Assembly (NCBI GenBank): GCA_023390655.1
Contig: JAEWCL010000003.1
Location: 310,001 to 374,000, forward strand
DNA: 64,000 bases
From: Bacillota bacterium
GTDB lineage: Bacteria > Bacillota > Clostridia > Christensenellales > CAG-138
Direction: 5' to 3'
The notes below the pieces were generated by a model that saw only the letters and a program-made list of their open reading frames with translations, had not been told where the DNA came from and did not search any database. The position numbers were made by a program, and so were the translations under genes. Below, one piece after another: positions 51,677-60,552 of this stretch (its first letter is position 1; every line of letters starts with the position of its first letter).

Positions 51677-51960
51677 ATGAAACATGCTGTTATCCCCTAC
51701 GATTTTACGGCAAGATTTCTCTGGCACCTCTTTTCGCGGATATTCTTCCCTTTTTTGAAGAAGCATTGTCCCGATATGGATATTCCTGCGTTAGAGAAGA
51801 GAAGCAAAAGGCGTTACAGGGAAATTCTTGACCGCACACCTTCCATTGGCAGCACAAAAGAAAACCCCTTGGTGCGGAGGTGGTCCGCACGAAAACCCTG
51901 GCAGCGGGAGACGACTGCTGCAACTTCTGTTATCGCAGGAAGTCAGGAGGAAATACATGA
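51677..51960 (+). pseudogene. Truncated L-2-amino-thiazoline-4-carboxylic acid hydrolase-like gene
   Basis: The N-terminal frame from ATG 51677 carries KRSKRRYREILDRTPSIG and KENPL, which I recognise from the ATC hydrolase family. After about 51870 the match continues in a different frame as VVRTKTLAAGDDCCNFCYRR up to TGA 51958-51960, the usual family end. Roughly 100 or more central residues are missing at the junction. It sits between the ABC pair and the glyoxalase-like gene, whose ATG overlaps its stop (ATGA), so the remnant was once translationally coupled to that gene. Intact members cleave a thiazoline to cysteine derivatives. Confidence 0.65.
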
Positions 51961-52622
51961 AGGTAAGCCACATCATATACAAAGTAAAGGATTTGCATGA
52001 GGCGGTTGAGGGGTTTCGCAAACAAGGCTTTGCGGTGGAATATGGAAGGGCAAGGAACCCTTATAATGCGGTTATTTACTTTTCTCAGGGCCCTTATCTG
52101 GAGCTTTTGGGGTCAACAGGGATGCCGGGCATTGCCAAAAGGATGCTGCGGTTGCTTGGCAACCGCAAGATGGCCGACCGGATGGACTTCTGGGACAATT
52201 ATCCCTCCGGCTGCTGCGGAATGCACTTGGAAAACTATGCTTCCGATCTGGAACAGGAAAAGGCAGTGTTGAAAAAGCATCACCAGAAGTTTTTTGAGCT
52301 TAACTCTGTCCGCAAGGATACCAAGGGCAGAGCACTGCGCTGCCGGTGCCTGTTTCCGGACGAACTGGGCATTCCCTCTATGATGACTTATTTCAGCATT
52401 GACCCAAAGCCTAAAAACTTTGTGCATCCCAACGGCGCGGTTCGAATCGGCAATGTCTTTTTCGGGACCAAGTCAGACTATATTCCGTTGATTCAGGAGT
52501 TGTGTGACGATGACTTTCTGCACCTGTTTGTAAGCGAACGACCCGGCGACGACATTCGCTTCGAATTTCAATTTCTGTCCAATACACCCAACAACTGGGG
52601 CTGGAGTTGGCAAGGCGCATGA
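51957..52622 (+). CDS. Glyoxalase-like (VOC superfamily) domain protein
   Basis: A 221-residue protein with the start KVSHIIYKVKDLHEAVEGF, a beta-alpha-beta opening with the first metal-ligand-like His as in VOC/Glyoxalase_3 proteins. VIYFSQGPYLELLG brings a Glu at the place of a second ligand. The C-terminus ends in SNTPNNWGWSWQGA. ATG 51957 overlaps the upstream pseudogene stop and has AGGAGG upstream. The substrate is unknown; these genes often accompany resistance or detoxification transporters, and it lies between an ABC pair and a MATE pump. Confidence 0.75.
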   Translation: MKVSHIIYKVKDLHEAVEGFRKQGFAVEYGRARNPYNAVIYFSQGPYLELLGSTGMPGIAKRMLRLLGNRKMADRMDFWDNYPSGCCGMHLENYASDLEQEKAVLKKHHQKFFELNSVRKDTKGRALRCRCLFPDELGIPSMMTYFSIDPKPKNFVHPNGAVRIGNVFFGTKSDYIPLIQELCDDDFLHLFVSERPGDDIRFEFQFLSNTPNNWGWSWQGA

Positions 52623-52670
52623 TGCAGGAGGAAAAATAGCAAGCCTATTTGCAGTAAGGAGAAAGTAACC

Positions 52671-54056
52671 ATGGAAAACGCAAAGAAAGACAACAGAACG
52701 GAGCTGCTTACACAAAGCCCCTTTAAGCTCATGCTGAGGCTGAGCATCCCGGCCATTGTGGGGATGCTGGTCATCGGGATGTACAACATGGTGGATGCAG
52801 TCTATGTGGGACAGTTGATCAGCCCTGCGGCGATGGGCGCGATTTCGGTTGTATATCCGTTTACCCTGATCAACAGCGGGATAGCAACGCTGATCGGCGT
52901 CGGGTCGTCTTCCGTGCTGTCGAGAGCCATCGGCAAAAATGACACGGCAACCATCAATCAGATTATGGGTAATCTTTTGGTTTCCATCCTGATATTATCC
53001 GTTCTCTCCACCTTGGCGGGAACGGTATTTGCCCGCCGGCTTCTTAGCATCAGCGGCGCGACAGGCGAAATATTAGAGCTTGCGGTCCGTTACATGAGGG
53101 TGGTGTTCTGCGGCAGTGCGCTCATCAACTTCGCCCAAAGTGCCAACATGATTCTGCGTGCCCAAGGGATGATGAAGCGCGCCATGGTGCTGATGGGTGT
53201 GGGGGCTGTCATCGATATGATTTTATCCCCTGTTTTCATCCTCACATGGGGCGAGCACGGTCTTGAGGGAGCGGCGTTTGCCAACATCGTCGCTCAACTC
53301 ATTCAGGTCATTTTGACCCTTCACTATTTTATTAAGAAAAGCGATACCGTTCGTTTCCATGGGATTCAGCTTGCGCCGAAGCTGCTGCCCCAAATTCTTG
53401 GGGTGGGTGTTTCCGCCATGCTCATGCAGGTGATGTCGATGGTGCAGCAGACAGTTCTCTATAAAGTGGCCTCACAGCACGGCGGCGACTCAGATATTAT
53501 CCTGTTCGGCGCGGCGCTCCGGGTTGTCGGCTTTGCGTTTATCCCCATGTGGGGGATGTCGCAGGGACTCCAACCAATTGTGGGAACCAATTACGGCGCG
53601 AAGAAGTATGACAGGGTAATGAAAACCGCCAACATCTTCTTTGTCGGAGCCACAGTGTTGGCGCTCGTATTTTGGATTCCCATTCAGCTGTTTCCCGCGG
53701 GGCTCCTCTCGCTGTTCATCAAGGACGCCGCAATTGTTGCACAGGGCATAGATAACTTCCGCCTGTTCTTCACCATTTTCCCGACATTGGGTGTGATGAT
53801 TATGTCGCTCACGCTATTCCAGGCGCTGGGCAAAGGCACCAAGGCCGCAGTGCTTACGTTGCTCAGGCAAATTGTACTGTTTGTGCCGCTGGCGTTCCTG
53901 CTGCCACGCATGTGGGGGATTAAGGGCGCGTGGCTTGCAAACCCGGTCACGGACGCCGCCGTGCTGATTCTTGCCATCGTTATGGTTGCGATAGAGTATC
54001 GCTCCCTGAAAAAAGCGGCTGTGGAAGTTCCCCTCTTCCCCGCCCCCGGAAAATGA
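52671..54056 (+). CDS. MATE-family efflux transporter
   Basis: A 461-residue multidrug and toxin extrusion protein with 12 predicted membrane segments in two similar halves. The first half opens LMLRLSIPAIVGMLVIGMYNMVDAVYVG, shown here as LSIPAIVGMLVIGMYNMVDA, and the second repeats the pattern around QILGVGVSAMLMQVMSMVQQ. Probably Na+ or H+ driven. AAGGAG site upstream. It follows the glyoxalase-like gene by 48 bases and likely belongs to the second ABC cassette. Confidence 0.92.
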   Translation: MENAKKDNRTELLTQSPFKLMLRLSIPAIVGMLVIGMYNMVDAVYVGQLISPAAMGAISVVYPFTLINSGIATLIGVGSSSVLSRAIGKNDTATINQIMGNLLVSILILSVLSTLAGTVFARRLLSISGATGEILELAVRYMRVVFCGSALINFAQSANMILRAQGMMKRAMVLMGVGAVIDMILSPVFILTWGEHGLEGAAFANIVAQLIQVILTLHYFIKKSDTVRFHGIQLAPKLLPQILGVGVSAMLMQVMSMVQQTVLYKVASQHGGDSDIILFGAALRVVGFAFIPMWGMSQGLQPIVGTNYGAKKYDRVMKTANIFFVGATVLALVFWIPIQLFPAGLLSLFIKDAAIVAQGIDNFRLFFTIFPTLGVMIMSLTLFQALGKGTKAAVLTLLRQIVLFVPLAFLLPRMWGIKGAWLANPVTDAAVLILAIVMVAIEYRSLKKAAVEVPLFPAPGK

Positions 54057-54172
54057 AGCTGAAATGCAAAAGGCGATCAGCCAATTGGTTCAGCGCCGTG
54101 CCATCATCCCCCGCCGGGCGTCCCATAAAAACCGTCCAAGCCTACTTTCCAATTGAAGGATTAAAGTGTTTC

Positions 54173-54235
54173 TTGACAGGAACAAAAAAGTAGCATACTA
54201 TTTAAGCGACCATTATAAAATAATGGTCGCTTAAA
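54173..54235 (+). promoter_or_regulatory. Promoter and long palindrome of the third TetR gene
   Basis: TTGACA (54173-54178), 17-base spacer, TACTAT (54196-54201). From 54201 runs a 35-base palindrome with 16-bp arms TTTAAGCGACCATTAT / ATAATGGTCGCTTAAA around AAA. Its position over the transcription start suits autorepression; it could also fold as a hairpin that ends the MATE transcript. Confidence 0.75.
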
Positions 54236-54266
54236 TATTTCTAGGATTTTTGAGGGGGGATTTTCC

Positions 54267-54860
54267 ATGTCTCCAAAGATATTTGCGCTACAGGAAAGAG
54301 AAGAGGCCCGAATCAAAATGCTTGATGCAGGGTTTGCGCTTATTAAGCAGCATGGTATGACGCATGCATCCGTGGAAAAGGTGACAAAGTCGGTGGGGCT
54401 AGGGAAAAGCACATTTTATAATTTTTTCCCATCCAAGGAAGCGTTCATCTACGAAATTATAAAATACCAGCGCGACCAAGCGAAACAGACTTTTATGGAT
54501 ATATTGGACGGACGCGACAAGATGACCGTTTCGGAAGCAAAAGCGTTTTTGAAGAGAATAATTTTTAGCCAGGACAGTATTTATCAATACCTGACAGCCG
54601 ATGATCATGCAACGCTCTGCGAGGCCCTGCCACCTGAATACGGGTTAAACCCTGCGGAGGAGAGCGTAGTTATGAACGGCCTGTTTGAGCATGTTGAAAA
54701 TGTTCGGCAGGATATTGATTTTCATCTGGTTGCCAATCTCATAAAAATCATGGCCATTGCTATGTTCAACCAAAGCTTACTGCATGTCGATGCCTTACAG
54801 AGGACATTGGAACACATGTATCATCTCCTGTTTTCCTGCATATTTGATGAAAATCTCTAA
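54267..54860 (+). CDS. TetR-family repressor of the third ABC cassette
   Basis: A 197-residue regulator. The helix-turn-helix is ASVEKVTKSVGLGKSTFYNFFPSKEAFIYEI near residue 33, here given in parts: ASVEKVTKSVGLGKST and FYNFFPSKEAF. The rest is helical with no recognisable ligand motif. It follows its own promoter-operator and is followed by an operator of the shared GGTTAG type and the third ABC pair. Confidence 0.88.
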   Translation: MSPKIFALQEREEARIKMLDAGFALIKQHGMTHASVEKVTKSVGLGKSTFYNFFPSKEAFIYEIIKYQRDQAKQTFMDILDGRDKMTVSEAKAFLKRIIFSQDSIYQYLTADDHATLCEALPPEYGLNPAEESVVMNGLFEHVENVRQDIDFHLVANLIKIMAIAMFNQSLLHVDALQRTLEHMYHLLFSCIFDENL

Positions 54861-54928
54861 AAGCAGGGGGATTCCGGAACGTAAAACACCGGTCTGTTTT
54901 CGTTTTGAATCCTTTTTATTTTACCACT

Positions 54929-54946
54929 GGTTAGATGTAACTAACT
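54929..54946. promoter_or_regulatory. Operator before the third ABC pair
   Basis: GGTTAG-N6-CTAACT, the same half-sites and spacing as the perfect versions at 38678 and 48066, with one mismatch at the outer end. It lies 29 bases before the ATG at 54976 and 14 bases before the ribosome site. Confidence 0.65.
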
Positions 54947-54975
54947 TATGATTTGTTTTGGAGAGGAGCAATTTC

Positions 54976-56787
54976 ATGAACAAAGAAAAAGGGAACTCAA
55001 AGGAAAAAACCGGCGTCCCCCGGCTGCTGGAGCTGGCCGGATCCAAAAAGAACAAGCTTATTGCCGCCTGTATGTTGTCTGTGTTTTCTTCAGCAGCCCG
55101 CCTGATCCCCTTCTTTACCATTTATGAGGTGATCAGAGAGCTGTTGGTGCACTATACGGCGGCCGGAGCGATGGATACGGTAAAACTATACCGGATGGCG
55201 GGCTATACATTTGCCGCTGCCTTGGTATACGGTGTCTGCGGGTTTGTATCCTCCGTACTGTCTCACGGCGCGGCATACGATATCATTTACGGGCTTCGCC
55301 TGAAGCTTATGGAAAAGCTTGCCCGTATCCCTTCCGGCTATTTTACAGGCACCACCCAGGGCGCAATCAAAAAAGTCGTATCGGATGACGTAGAACAAAT
55401 CGAGGTGTTTATTGCGCATCATATCGCAGATATCGCCGCCGCTGTCGCCACCCCGGTCTTTACCCTGCTCTATCTTTTTTTGATGGACTGGCGGCTGGCG
55501 TTGGTCACACTGATTCCCATCTTTATCTCCATATTCCTGCTTTCCGCGGGACTAAAAAATCCAAAGGGAGCACAGACCCAGATCGATATGCATGATACCA
55601 AGGAAAAGATGGAGGGCACTATCGTGGAATATATTCACGGAATGCCAGTCATTAAAGTGTTCAACCGTACGCTGAGCGCCTTTCAGCGCTATGAACAGGA
55701 TGTTTCGGCCTATGTCGGTACTGTGGAACGCACGGCATATCACTTCGCGCCCGGTATAGGTGCATATTATGCGTTCTTTGGAGCGCAGCTTCTGTTCCTG
55801 CTGCCGGCAATTCTTCTGCTGATACCTACCGCTTCCTCTTACGTGGATTTTCTGCCGCTGGCTCTGTTGTTTTTGCTGGTCGGCGGAGGGCTGAAGGAAC
55901 CCATGGAAAACATGATGCAAATGGTGATACATTCAAAGCGCATCACAGAAGGCGTCAGCCGGATCGACCGAATTTTGAAACAGCCGGAGCTTTCCACAGA
56001 AGACTCGGAACTTCCATCATCTTACGATATCACGTTTGGCGGCGTCTCTTTTTCCTACAATGACAACGACATTCGAGCGGTTAAAAATGTCTCCTTCCAT
56101 GCGCCGCAGGGTTCTGTAACCGGTATCGTAGGACCGTCGGGCGGCGGAAAATCCACACTGGCCCAGCTGCTGCTGCGCTTTTATGAACCGCAGGAGGGCG
56201 GTATTGAAATCGGCGGCGTAAATATCCGGAAAATTCCGCCGCACCGCCTGATGCAGTTGGTGTCCTACGTGTTTCAGGATTCCTTCCTGTTCCACGATAC
56301 GGTGGAAAACAATATTCGGATGGGTAATCGGGAAGCTTCCCGCAGGGCGGTGGAGGATGCGGCAACAAACGCGGGCATTCACGAGGTCATTCTTTCGCTC
56401 CCCAATGGCTATGATACGGTGATTGGCGAGAAGGATGCCTATCTTTCCGGCGGTGAGAAGCAGCGCGTTGCCATTGCCAGGGTTTTTCTGAAAAATACGC
56501 CGATCGTCATTCTCGACGAAGCCACCGCTTATGCTGATGCGGAAAACGAGGCAAAGATCCAGCAGGCCTTTGCACGCCTTTCTCAAAACAAAACGGTTTT
56601 GATTATCGCCCACAGATTGAAAACAGTGGAAAACGCAAACCAGATTCTTGTTCTGGAAAACGGCGAACTGATTGGTGCGGGGACCCATCATGCGCTTTTA
56701 AATACCTGTCCTCAATACGGCAACATGATAGCCGCCAACGAGCGGCGGGATCGCTGGACAATCCGAAAGGAGGCGTCATTGGCATGA
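54976..56787 (+). CDS. ABC half-transporter, third pair, gene A
   Basis: A 603-residue membrane-ATPase fusion. Walker A GPSGGGKSTLAQLLLRFYE, Q-loop SYVFQDSFLFHDTVENN, signature LSGGEKQRVAIARVF and Walker B IVILDEATAYADAENE are intact. ATG 54976 is preceded by GGAGAGGAGC. The coupling segment GYFTGTTQGAIKKVVSDDVE matches the corresponding part of the second-pair gene A. It overlaps gene B by four bases (ATGA). Confidence 0.9.
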   Translation: MNKEKGNSKEKTGVPRLLELAGSKKNKLIAACMLSVFSSAARLIPFFTIYEVIRELLVHYTAAGAMDTVKLYRMAGYTFAAALVYGVCGFVSSVLSHGAAYDIIYGLRLKLMEKLARIPSGYFTGTTQGAIKKVVSDDVEQIEVFIAHHIADIAAAVATPVFTLLYLFLMDWRLALVTLIPIFISIFLLSAGLKNPKGAQTQIDMHDTKEKMEGTIVEYIHGMPVIKVFNRTLSAFQRYEQDVSAYVGTVERTAYHFAPGIGAYYAFFGAQLLFLLPAILLLIPTASSYVDFLPLALLFLLVGGGLKEPMENMMQMVIHSKRITEGVSRIDRILKQPELSTEDSELPSSYDITFGGVSFSYNDNDIRAVKNVSFHAPQGSVTGIVGPSGGGKSTLAQLLLRFYEPQEGGIEIGGVNIRKIPPHRLMQLVSYVFQDSFLFHDTVENNIRMGNREASRRAVEDAATNAGIHEVILSLPNGYDTVIGEKDAYLSGGEKQRVAIARVFLKNTPIVILDEATAYADAENEAKIQQAFARLSQNKTVLIIAHRLKTVENANQILVLENGELIGAGTHHALLNTCPQYGNMIAANERRDRWTIRKEASLA

Positions 56788-58532
56788 AAGGCTTCAAGAA
56801 ATGGTTTCAGACCATCACCTTTGGTGAAACAAAAAAGTACATCCGGCTGACATTGTGGAGCTTTTTGGACAGCTTTGTTGTCAGTATTCCTTATGCCGTT
56901 ATGATGATGGCCATATATCTTCTACTGATGCCGTTGGCGGAGCCGGGGGCGCCCCTGCCATTCAACAGGCTTTGGATGTTATGCGGCGTGCTGTTTATCC
57001 AGCTGATCGTTTATTACTTTGTGCGGCGCAAGACATACATCGACGTCTGCGTAGGCTTTGCCGGCACAACGAAAAACGCCCGGGTTTCCATGGGGGAACA
57101 TTTGCGGAGGTTGTCCATGGGCTTTTTCGGAAGGCGGGATGCGGGCGACCTGTCCACGGTGCTGCTGCGCGACTATACGGAGGTGGAAAACCTGGCCTCG
57201 GGCCTAATTCCGCAGATTTCCGTGATTCTGGTTCGCCTGGCGCTGGCTATTTTTGTGCTGTCTGCCTTTGACTGGCGAATGATGCTTGCGGTTGTGCTGG
57301 CCATCCCGCTGGCACTGCCCTTGGCCGTTGTAAGCTATTATAAAATGGGCCGCGTCAGCAGCGAGCTGCTGACGGCGCAACAGGATGCCGCATCGGGTAT
57401 CCTGGAATATGTAGGCGGCATCCAAACGCTCAAGGCCTTCAATATGGCGGGCGAGCAATTTGAAACGCTGAAAAGCTCCTTTTCCAGGCAGCATAGGCAT
57501 TCAGTGGGAATGGAGATGGCGGCGGCGCCCATTGGCATGATCGGACGTTTTGTGCTAAGCTGCGGGATTGGTGTGGTGATGCTTGCCGGCGGCTGGCTGC
57601 TGACAAAGGGCGAATTGTCCCCTTTTTACTACATTGTATTTCTTCTGCTGGCTTTGAATATCTATGAGCCGGTGAGGATCCTGTTCGGCTTTATTGCGGA
57701 TTTTTCCCGCACCAACCGTTCCGCCGCCCGCATTGACGACTTAAAGAACGAACAGCCCCTTCCTGAGCCGGTGAAAAGTCATACGCCCAAAGATATGAAT
57801 ATTGAATTTAATAATGTTTCTTTCTCTTACGGTAGTCAGGAGGTGCTGCATAACATCTCTCTTCGCTTGCCGGAAAAAAGTGTAACCGCGTTGGTGGGTC
57901 CCTCCGGTTCGGGAAAATCTACGGTGGCACGGTTGGCGGCACGATTCTGGGATACAAGCAGCGGAACAGTTACATTGGGAGGAGTGCCGCTTAAGAATAT
58001 GAAGTCGAATGAACTGCTTTCTTATATCAGTATGGTTTTTCAAGACGTATACCTGTTTCACGATACTGTTGAGAGCAACATCCGGATGGGAAAGCCGGAT
58101 GCCACTCTGGATGAAATCATACAGGCCGCCAAATCTGCGGCATGCCATGACTTCATTACCGCTCTGCCCAATGGGTACCAGACCATGATCGGAGAGGGCG
58201 GCTCGACACTTTCCGGCGGTGAAAAGCAGCGCATTTCCATTGCGCGGGCACTCCTGAAGAATGCGCCCATTGTGCTGCTGGACGAGGCTACGGCATCCCT
58301 TGATCCGGAAAATGAGGTGCTGGTCCAGCAGGCCATCAATGCGCTGATAGCTGAAAAAACTGTGATCGTAATCGCGCACCGGCTGCAATCCATCTGCAAC
58401 GCCGACCAGATTCTCGTGCTGGAAAAAGGAAAGATAAAGGAGCAGGGTGCCCATGACGAACTGCTGCGTCAGGGCGGTTTGTATGCCCGGCTGTGGGAAG
58501 AGCAAAATCGTGCGGGATGCTGGAAGCTTTAA
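56784..58532 (+). CDS. ABC half-transporter, third pair, gene B
   Basis: A 582-residue partner. Walker A GPSGSGKSTVARLAARFWD, Q-loop SMVFQDVYLFHDTVESN, signature LSGGEKQRISIARAL and Walker B IVLLDEATASLDPENE are intact. MGFFGRRDAGDLSTVLLRDY corresponds to the second-pair gene B coupling helix (MGYFTEGNIGRISSVLSTDM). Last intact gene of the third cassette; a broken ABC C-terminus follows. Confidence 0.9.
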   Translation: MKGFKKWFQTITFGETKKYIRLTLWSFLDSFVVSIPYAVMMMAIYLLLMPLAEPGAPLPFNRLWMLCGVLFIQLIVYYFVRRKTYIDVCVGFAGTTKNARVSMGEHLRRLSMGFFGRRDAGDLSTVLLRDYTEVENLASGLIPQISVILVRLALAIFVLSAFDWRMMLAVVLAIPLALPLAVVSYYKMGRVSSELLTAQQDAASGILEYVGGIQTLKAFNMAGEQFETLKSSFSRQHRHSVGMEMAAAPIGMIGRFVLSCGIGVVMLAGGWLLTKGELSPFYYIVFLLLALNIYEPVRILFGFIADFSRTNRSAARIDDLKNEQPLPEPVKSHTPKDMNIEFNNVSFSYGSQEVLHNISLRLPEKSVTALVGPSGSGKSTVARLAARFWDTSSGTVTLGGVPLKNMKSNELLSYISMVFQDVYLFHDTVESNIRMGKPDATLDEIIQAAKSAACHDFITALPNGYQTMIGEGGSTLSGGEKQRISIARALLKNAPIVLLDEATASLDPENEVLVQQAINALIAEKTVIVIAHRLQSICNADQILVLEKGKIKEQGAHDELLRQGGLYARLWEEQNRAGCWKL

Positions 58533-58550
58533 GTGGGGGTATCGTTTTTA

Positions 58551-58700
58551 TTCACCAAAGGTCATGCCGTAGAATACGGTACCCGCGAAGAAGTGATTCG
58601 AATGACGGGATTATATCACAAACTCTTTAGCAGTCCAATAAGAGGTCTTCGATGGAACGTAGGGCATAATGACGCGCCAAGCCACGGGAACATACCATAG
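58551..58700 (+). pseudogene. C-terminal scrap of another ABC ATPase
   Basis: The frame from 58551 reads GHAVEYGTREEVIRMTGLYH and then KLFSSP before a stop at 58698. The G-x-x-x-E-x-G-T-x-E-E pattern followed by G-L-Y matches the end of exporter-type ABC ATPases, so this looks like the remnant of a further half-transporter gene. There is no start codon or ribosome site. Only about 30 residues are recognisable. Confidence 0.5.
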
Positions 58701-58829
58701 GTATGGCAAGAAGCGACGGACTATCGCGGATTGACGTGGCGGAGCTTGAACCGGATACAAGCGGCCAGATAGTTCCCGACATCGCGCTGTTTATCTGGGT
58801 GAAGAAAATGGTTGATCCCTTCTCTATTT

Positions 58830-58864
58830 ACAGCCGCTTATCATTTAGATAAACGGCTGTTTTC
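58830..58864 (+). terminator. Intrinsic terminator
   Basis: ACAGCCG(C)TTATC / GATAA(A)CGGCTGT with a five-base loop, one mismatch, followed by TTTTC. It ends the region after the third ABC cassette. A 49-codon open frame just before it (about 58702-58851) is not recognised. Confidence 0.7.
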
Positions 58865-59029
58865 TGCTTAAACTTTAATCCGAATGGCTTTGGCATAGGG
58901 GGGGTCTATGGATATGAGCGCTTCGCACATCATGGTTATATAGCGACGTAAGCATGCCGGAAAGTCTGGCAAACAGAGAGTTTCTGGTTTTCAAAAAGTG
59001 GGGAAAGAGTAACACCGGCAAAACATAGA

Positions 59030-59053
59030 AAGTCCGATTTTATCGGACTTTTT
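59030..59053 (+). terminator. Intrinsic terminator before the Rhs fragment
   Basis: AAGTCCGAT / ATCGGACTT with a three-base loop and a T run. A related TCGGACTTTTGTGTC piece sits at 6517-6531 next to the tRNA fragment there. Confidence 0.7.
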
Positions 59054-59058
59054 GTGTC

Positions 59059-60189
59059 TTGGCAGAGTGTCCGAAAAGTCAAGAAGAGGGAGGAACTGGT
59101 ATAATTACGCTGTACCTCTACGAGGCAAGCCGTATTGTGCTGGAACAGGATGGACAGGGGAACCAGACTGCATGGAACGTATACGGAACCAACCTGATTA
59201 TGCGTAAGGCTGGTGCCGACGCGCTTACCTACATGTACAATGGCCATGCGGATGTAACGGCACTGCTTGACAGCAACGGCAACCTCGTGGCAACCTACTA
59301 TTATGATGCATTTGGTAATATCCTAGAAAAGACGGGTACCGCAGATAACTGCATCTTATATGGCGGTTACCAGTATGATGAAGAGAGGGGCTTTACTATT
59401 TCAAACGGAAACTCTGGAGCATCCAAAAGGAATACTGGGTCAAACAATTCGTCTTCCGGGTCAAATTCTGCAGTACCTACCTCACAGAACGTCTTTGTAA
59501 TACAGCCAAACACTACTCTGGCAGAGATTGCAAAGAGTGGAATATGGCGTCACTATGACCCTAGTGCTGAAGGTTTCTATAAGGCTCAACAGATGTTCCT
59601 GCTTTGGTATTGGGGAACTGATACAATTAATAGAATTGGGGATGGATACAGTGTAAATAATGCTGGTTGGCTTGTGGTCGCTATGGATGGCAAGCAAGGA
59701 AAAGGTGCTGATTTATCCAAGTTAACAGTTCAAGAAATGGATAATTGGTACAATGAAGTCAACAGAGCAGCTTTTGGAGTTACTTCTGTGGCAGTTATGG
59801 CCTATAGTGCATATACAATTTATACTGTAGAAAAGAATGCGACTTACTCTAACATTACTAAGCAAGCAACAATAAACGCAAACTCAAAAGAAGTAGTACT
59901 TGGCAAATATTCTGAGGGCGGTGTATCTTATGTTAAGGTAGCGCAAGAGCGAGGAGCCCCATATTTCCAAATTGACAACTGGGACGATGTTGTCACCAAG
60001 GTAGGAGAAAAAAACATATGGAGTATTAATGAAACATTTATTCAGCAACAAGCTAATGCCAATAAAACGTTAATTCTTTCACATGATCCTACTCAGGCTA
60101 CCGGATATTATGCAAATGAAGTAAATTTGCTTAAAGGCATGGGATATAGCTTTATACAAGAAGGATCTGTGTGGAGAGCATTTAAATAG
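59059..60189 (+). CDS. Orphan Rhs-repeat toxin tip (5'-truncated)
   Basis: Up to 376 residues from a weak TTG start. Residues 20-110 are RHS/YD repeats (ADVTALLDSNGNLVATYYYD, then AFGNILEKTG). The hyperconserved core end that normally precedes the toxin (with R-F-L-x-x-D) is missing, and a Ser/Asn/Gly-rich linker leads to a C-terminal domain (about residues 150-376) rich in A+T and unrelated to any family I know. It lacks a signal or a ribosome site and begins six bases after a terminator, so it is a displaced toxin cassette rather than a full Rhs protein. The gene at 60211 is the likely immunity partner. Confidence 0.75.
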   Translation: MAECPKSQEEGGTGIITLYLYEASRIVLEQDGQGNQTAWNVYGTNLIMRKAGADALTYMYNGHADVTALLDSNGNLVATYYYDAFGNILEKTGTADNCILYGGYQYDEERGFTISNGNSGASKRNTGSNNSSSGSNSAVPTSQNVFVIQPNTTLAEIAKSGIWRHYDPSAEGFYKAQQMFLLWYWGTDTINRIGDGYSVNNAGWLVVAMDGKQGKGADLSKLTVQEMDNWYNEVNRAAFGVTSVAVMAYSAYTIYTVEKNATYSNITKQATINANSKEVVLGKYSEGGVSYVKVAQERGAPYFQIDNWDDVVTKVGEKNIWSINETFIQQQANANKTLILSHDPTQATGYYANEVNLLKGMGYSFIQEGSVWRAFK

Positions 60190-60210
60190 TAAATTTCGAA
60201 TTAGAGGTAA

Positions 60211-60552
60211 ATGTTATCAATGAAAAAAGAAGATAGACAATGGACAATATTGGAGAAGGCAAAGACCATACTAATGGACTGGTCAAAAGAGAATGATGCA
60301 CATGTCTTTTCTGTGCACTTTGTCCCGATGCTTAATTTTGCGGTTGAAGTATATGTCTTTTATGAAACTGATTACGATAAAGCCCAAAATGAAAGTGATA
60401 AAGTTTCAGAGATCATTAAACAGAAATTTTTAAAAGAACTCATTACCTTAAGATACATGGAGCTTTTTGATGATAATATAACATTTATATTTGATTTCCA
60501 TGAGAATGTCATAAATAATTATCAAGGAAGTTATTTCCTGAGGTTAAGATAG
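60211..60552 (+). CDS. Putative immunity protein for the Rhs toxin tip
   Basis: A 113-residue, acidic, cytoplasmic protein starting 21 bases after the Rhs fragment. ATG 60211 is close to AGAGG (three bases); ATG 60220 is an alternative at twelve. I see no known domain; ELFDDNITFIFDFHENVIN near the end is strongly acidic. Assignment rests on the usual order toxin tip then immunity gene and on the same A+T-rich composition. Confidence 0.55.
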   Translation: MLSMKKEDRQWTILEKAKTILMDWSKENDAHVFSVHFVPMLNFAVEVYVFYETDYDKAQNESDKVSEIIKQKFLKELITLRYMELFDDNITFIFDFHENVINNYQGSYFLRLR

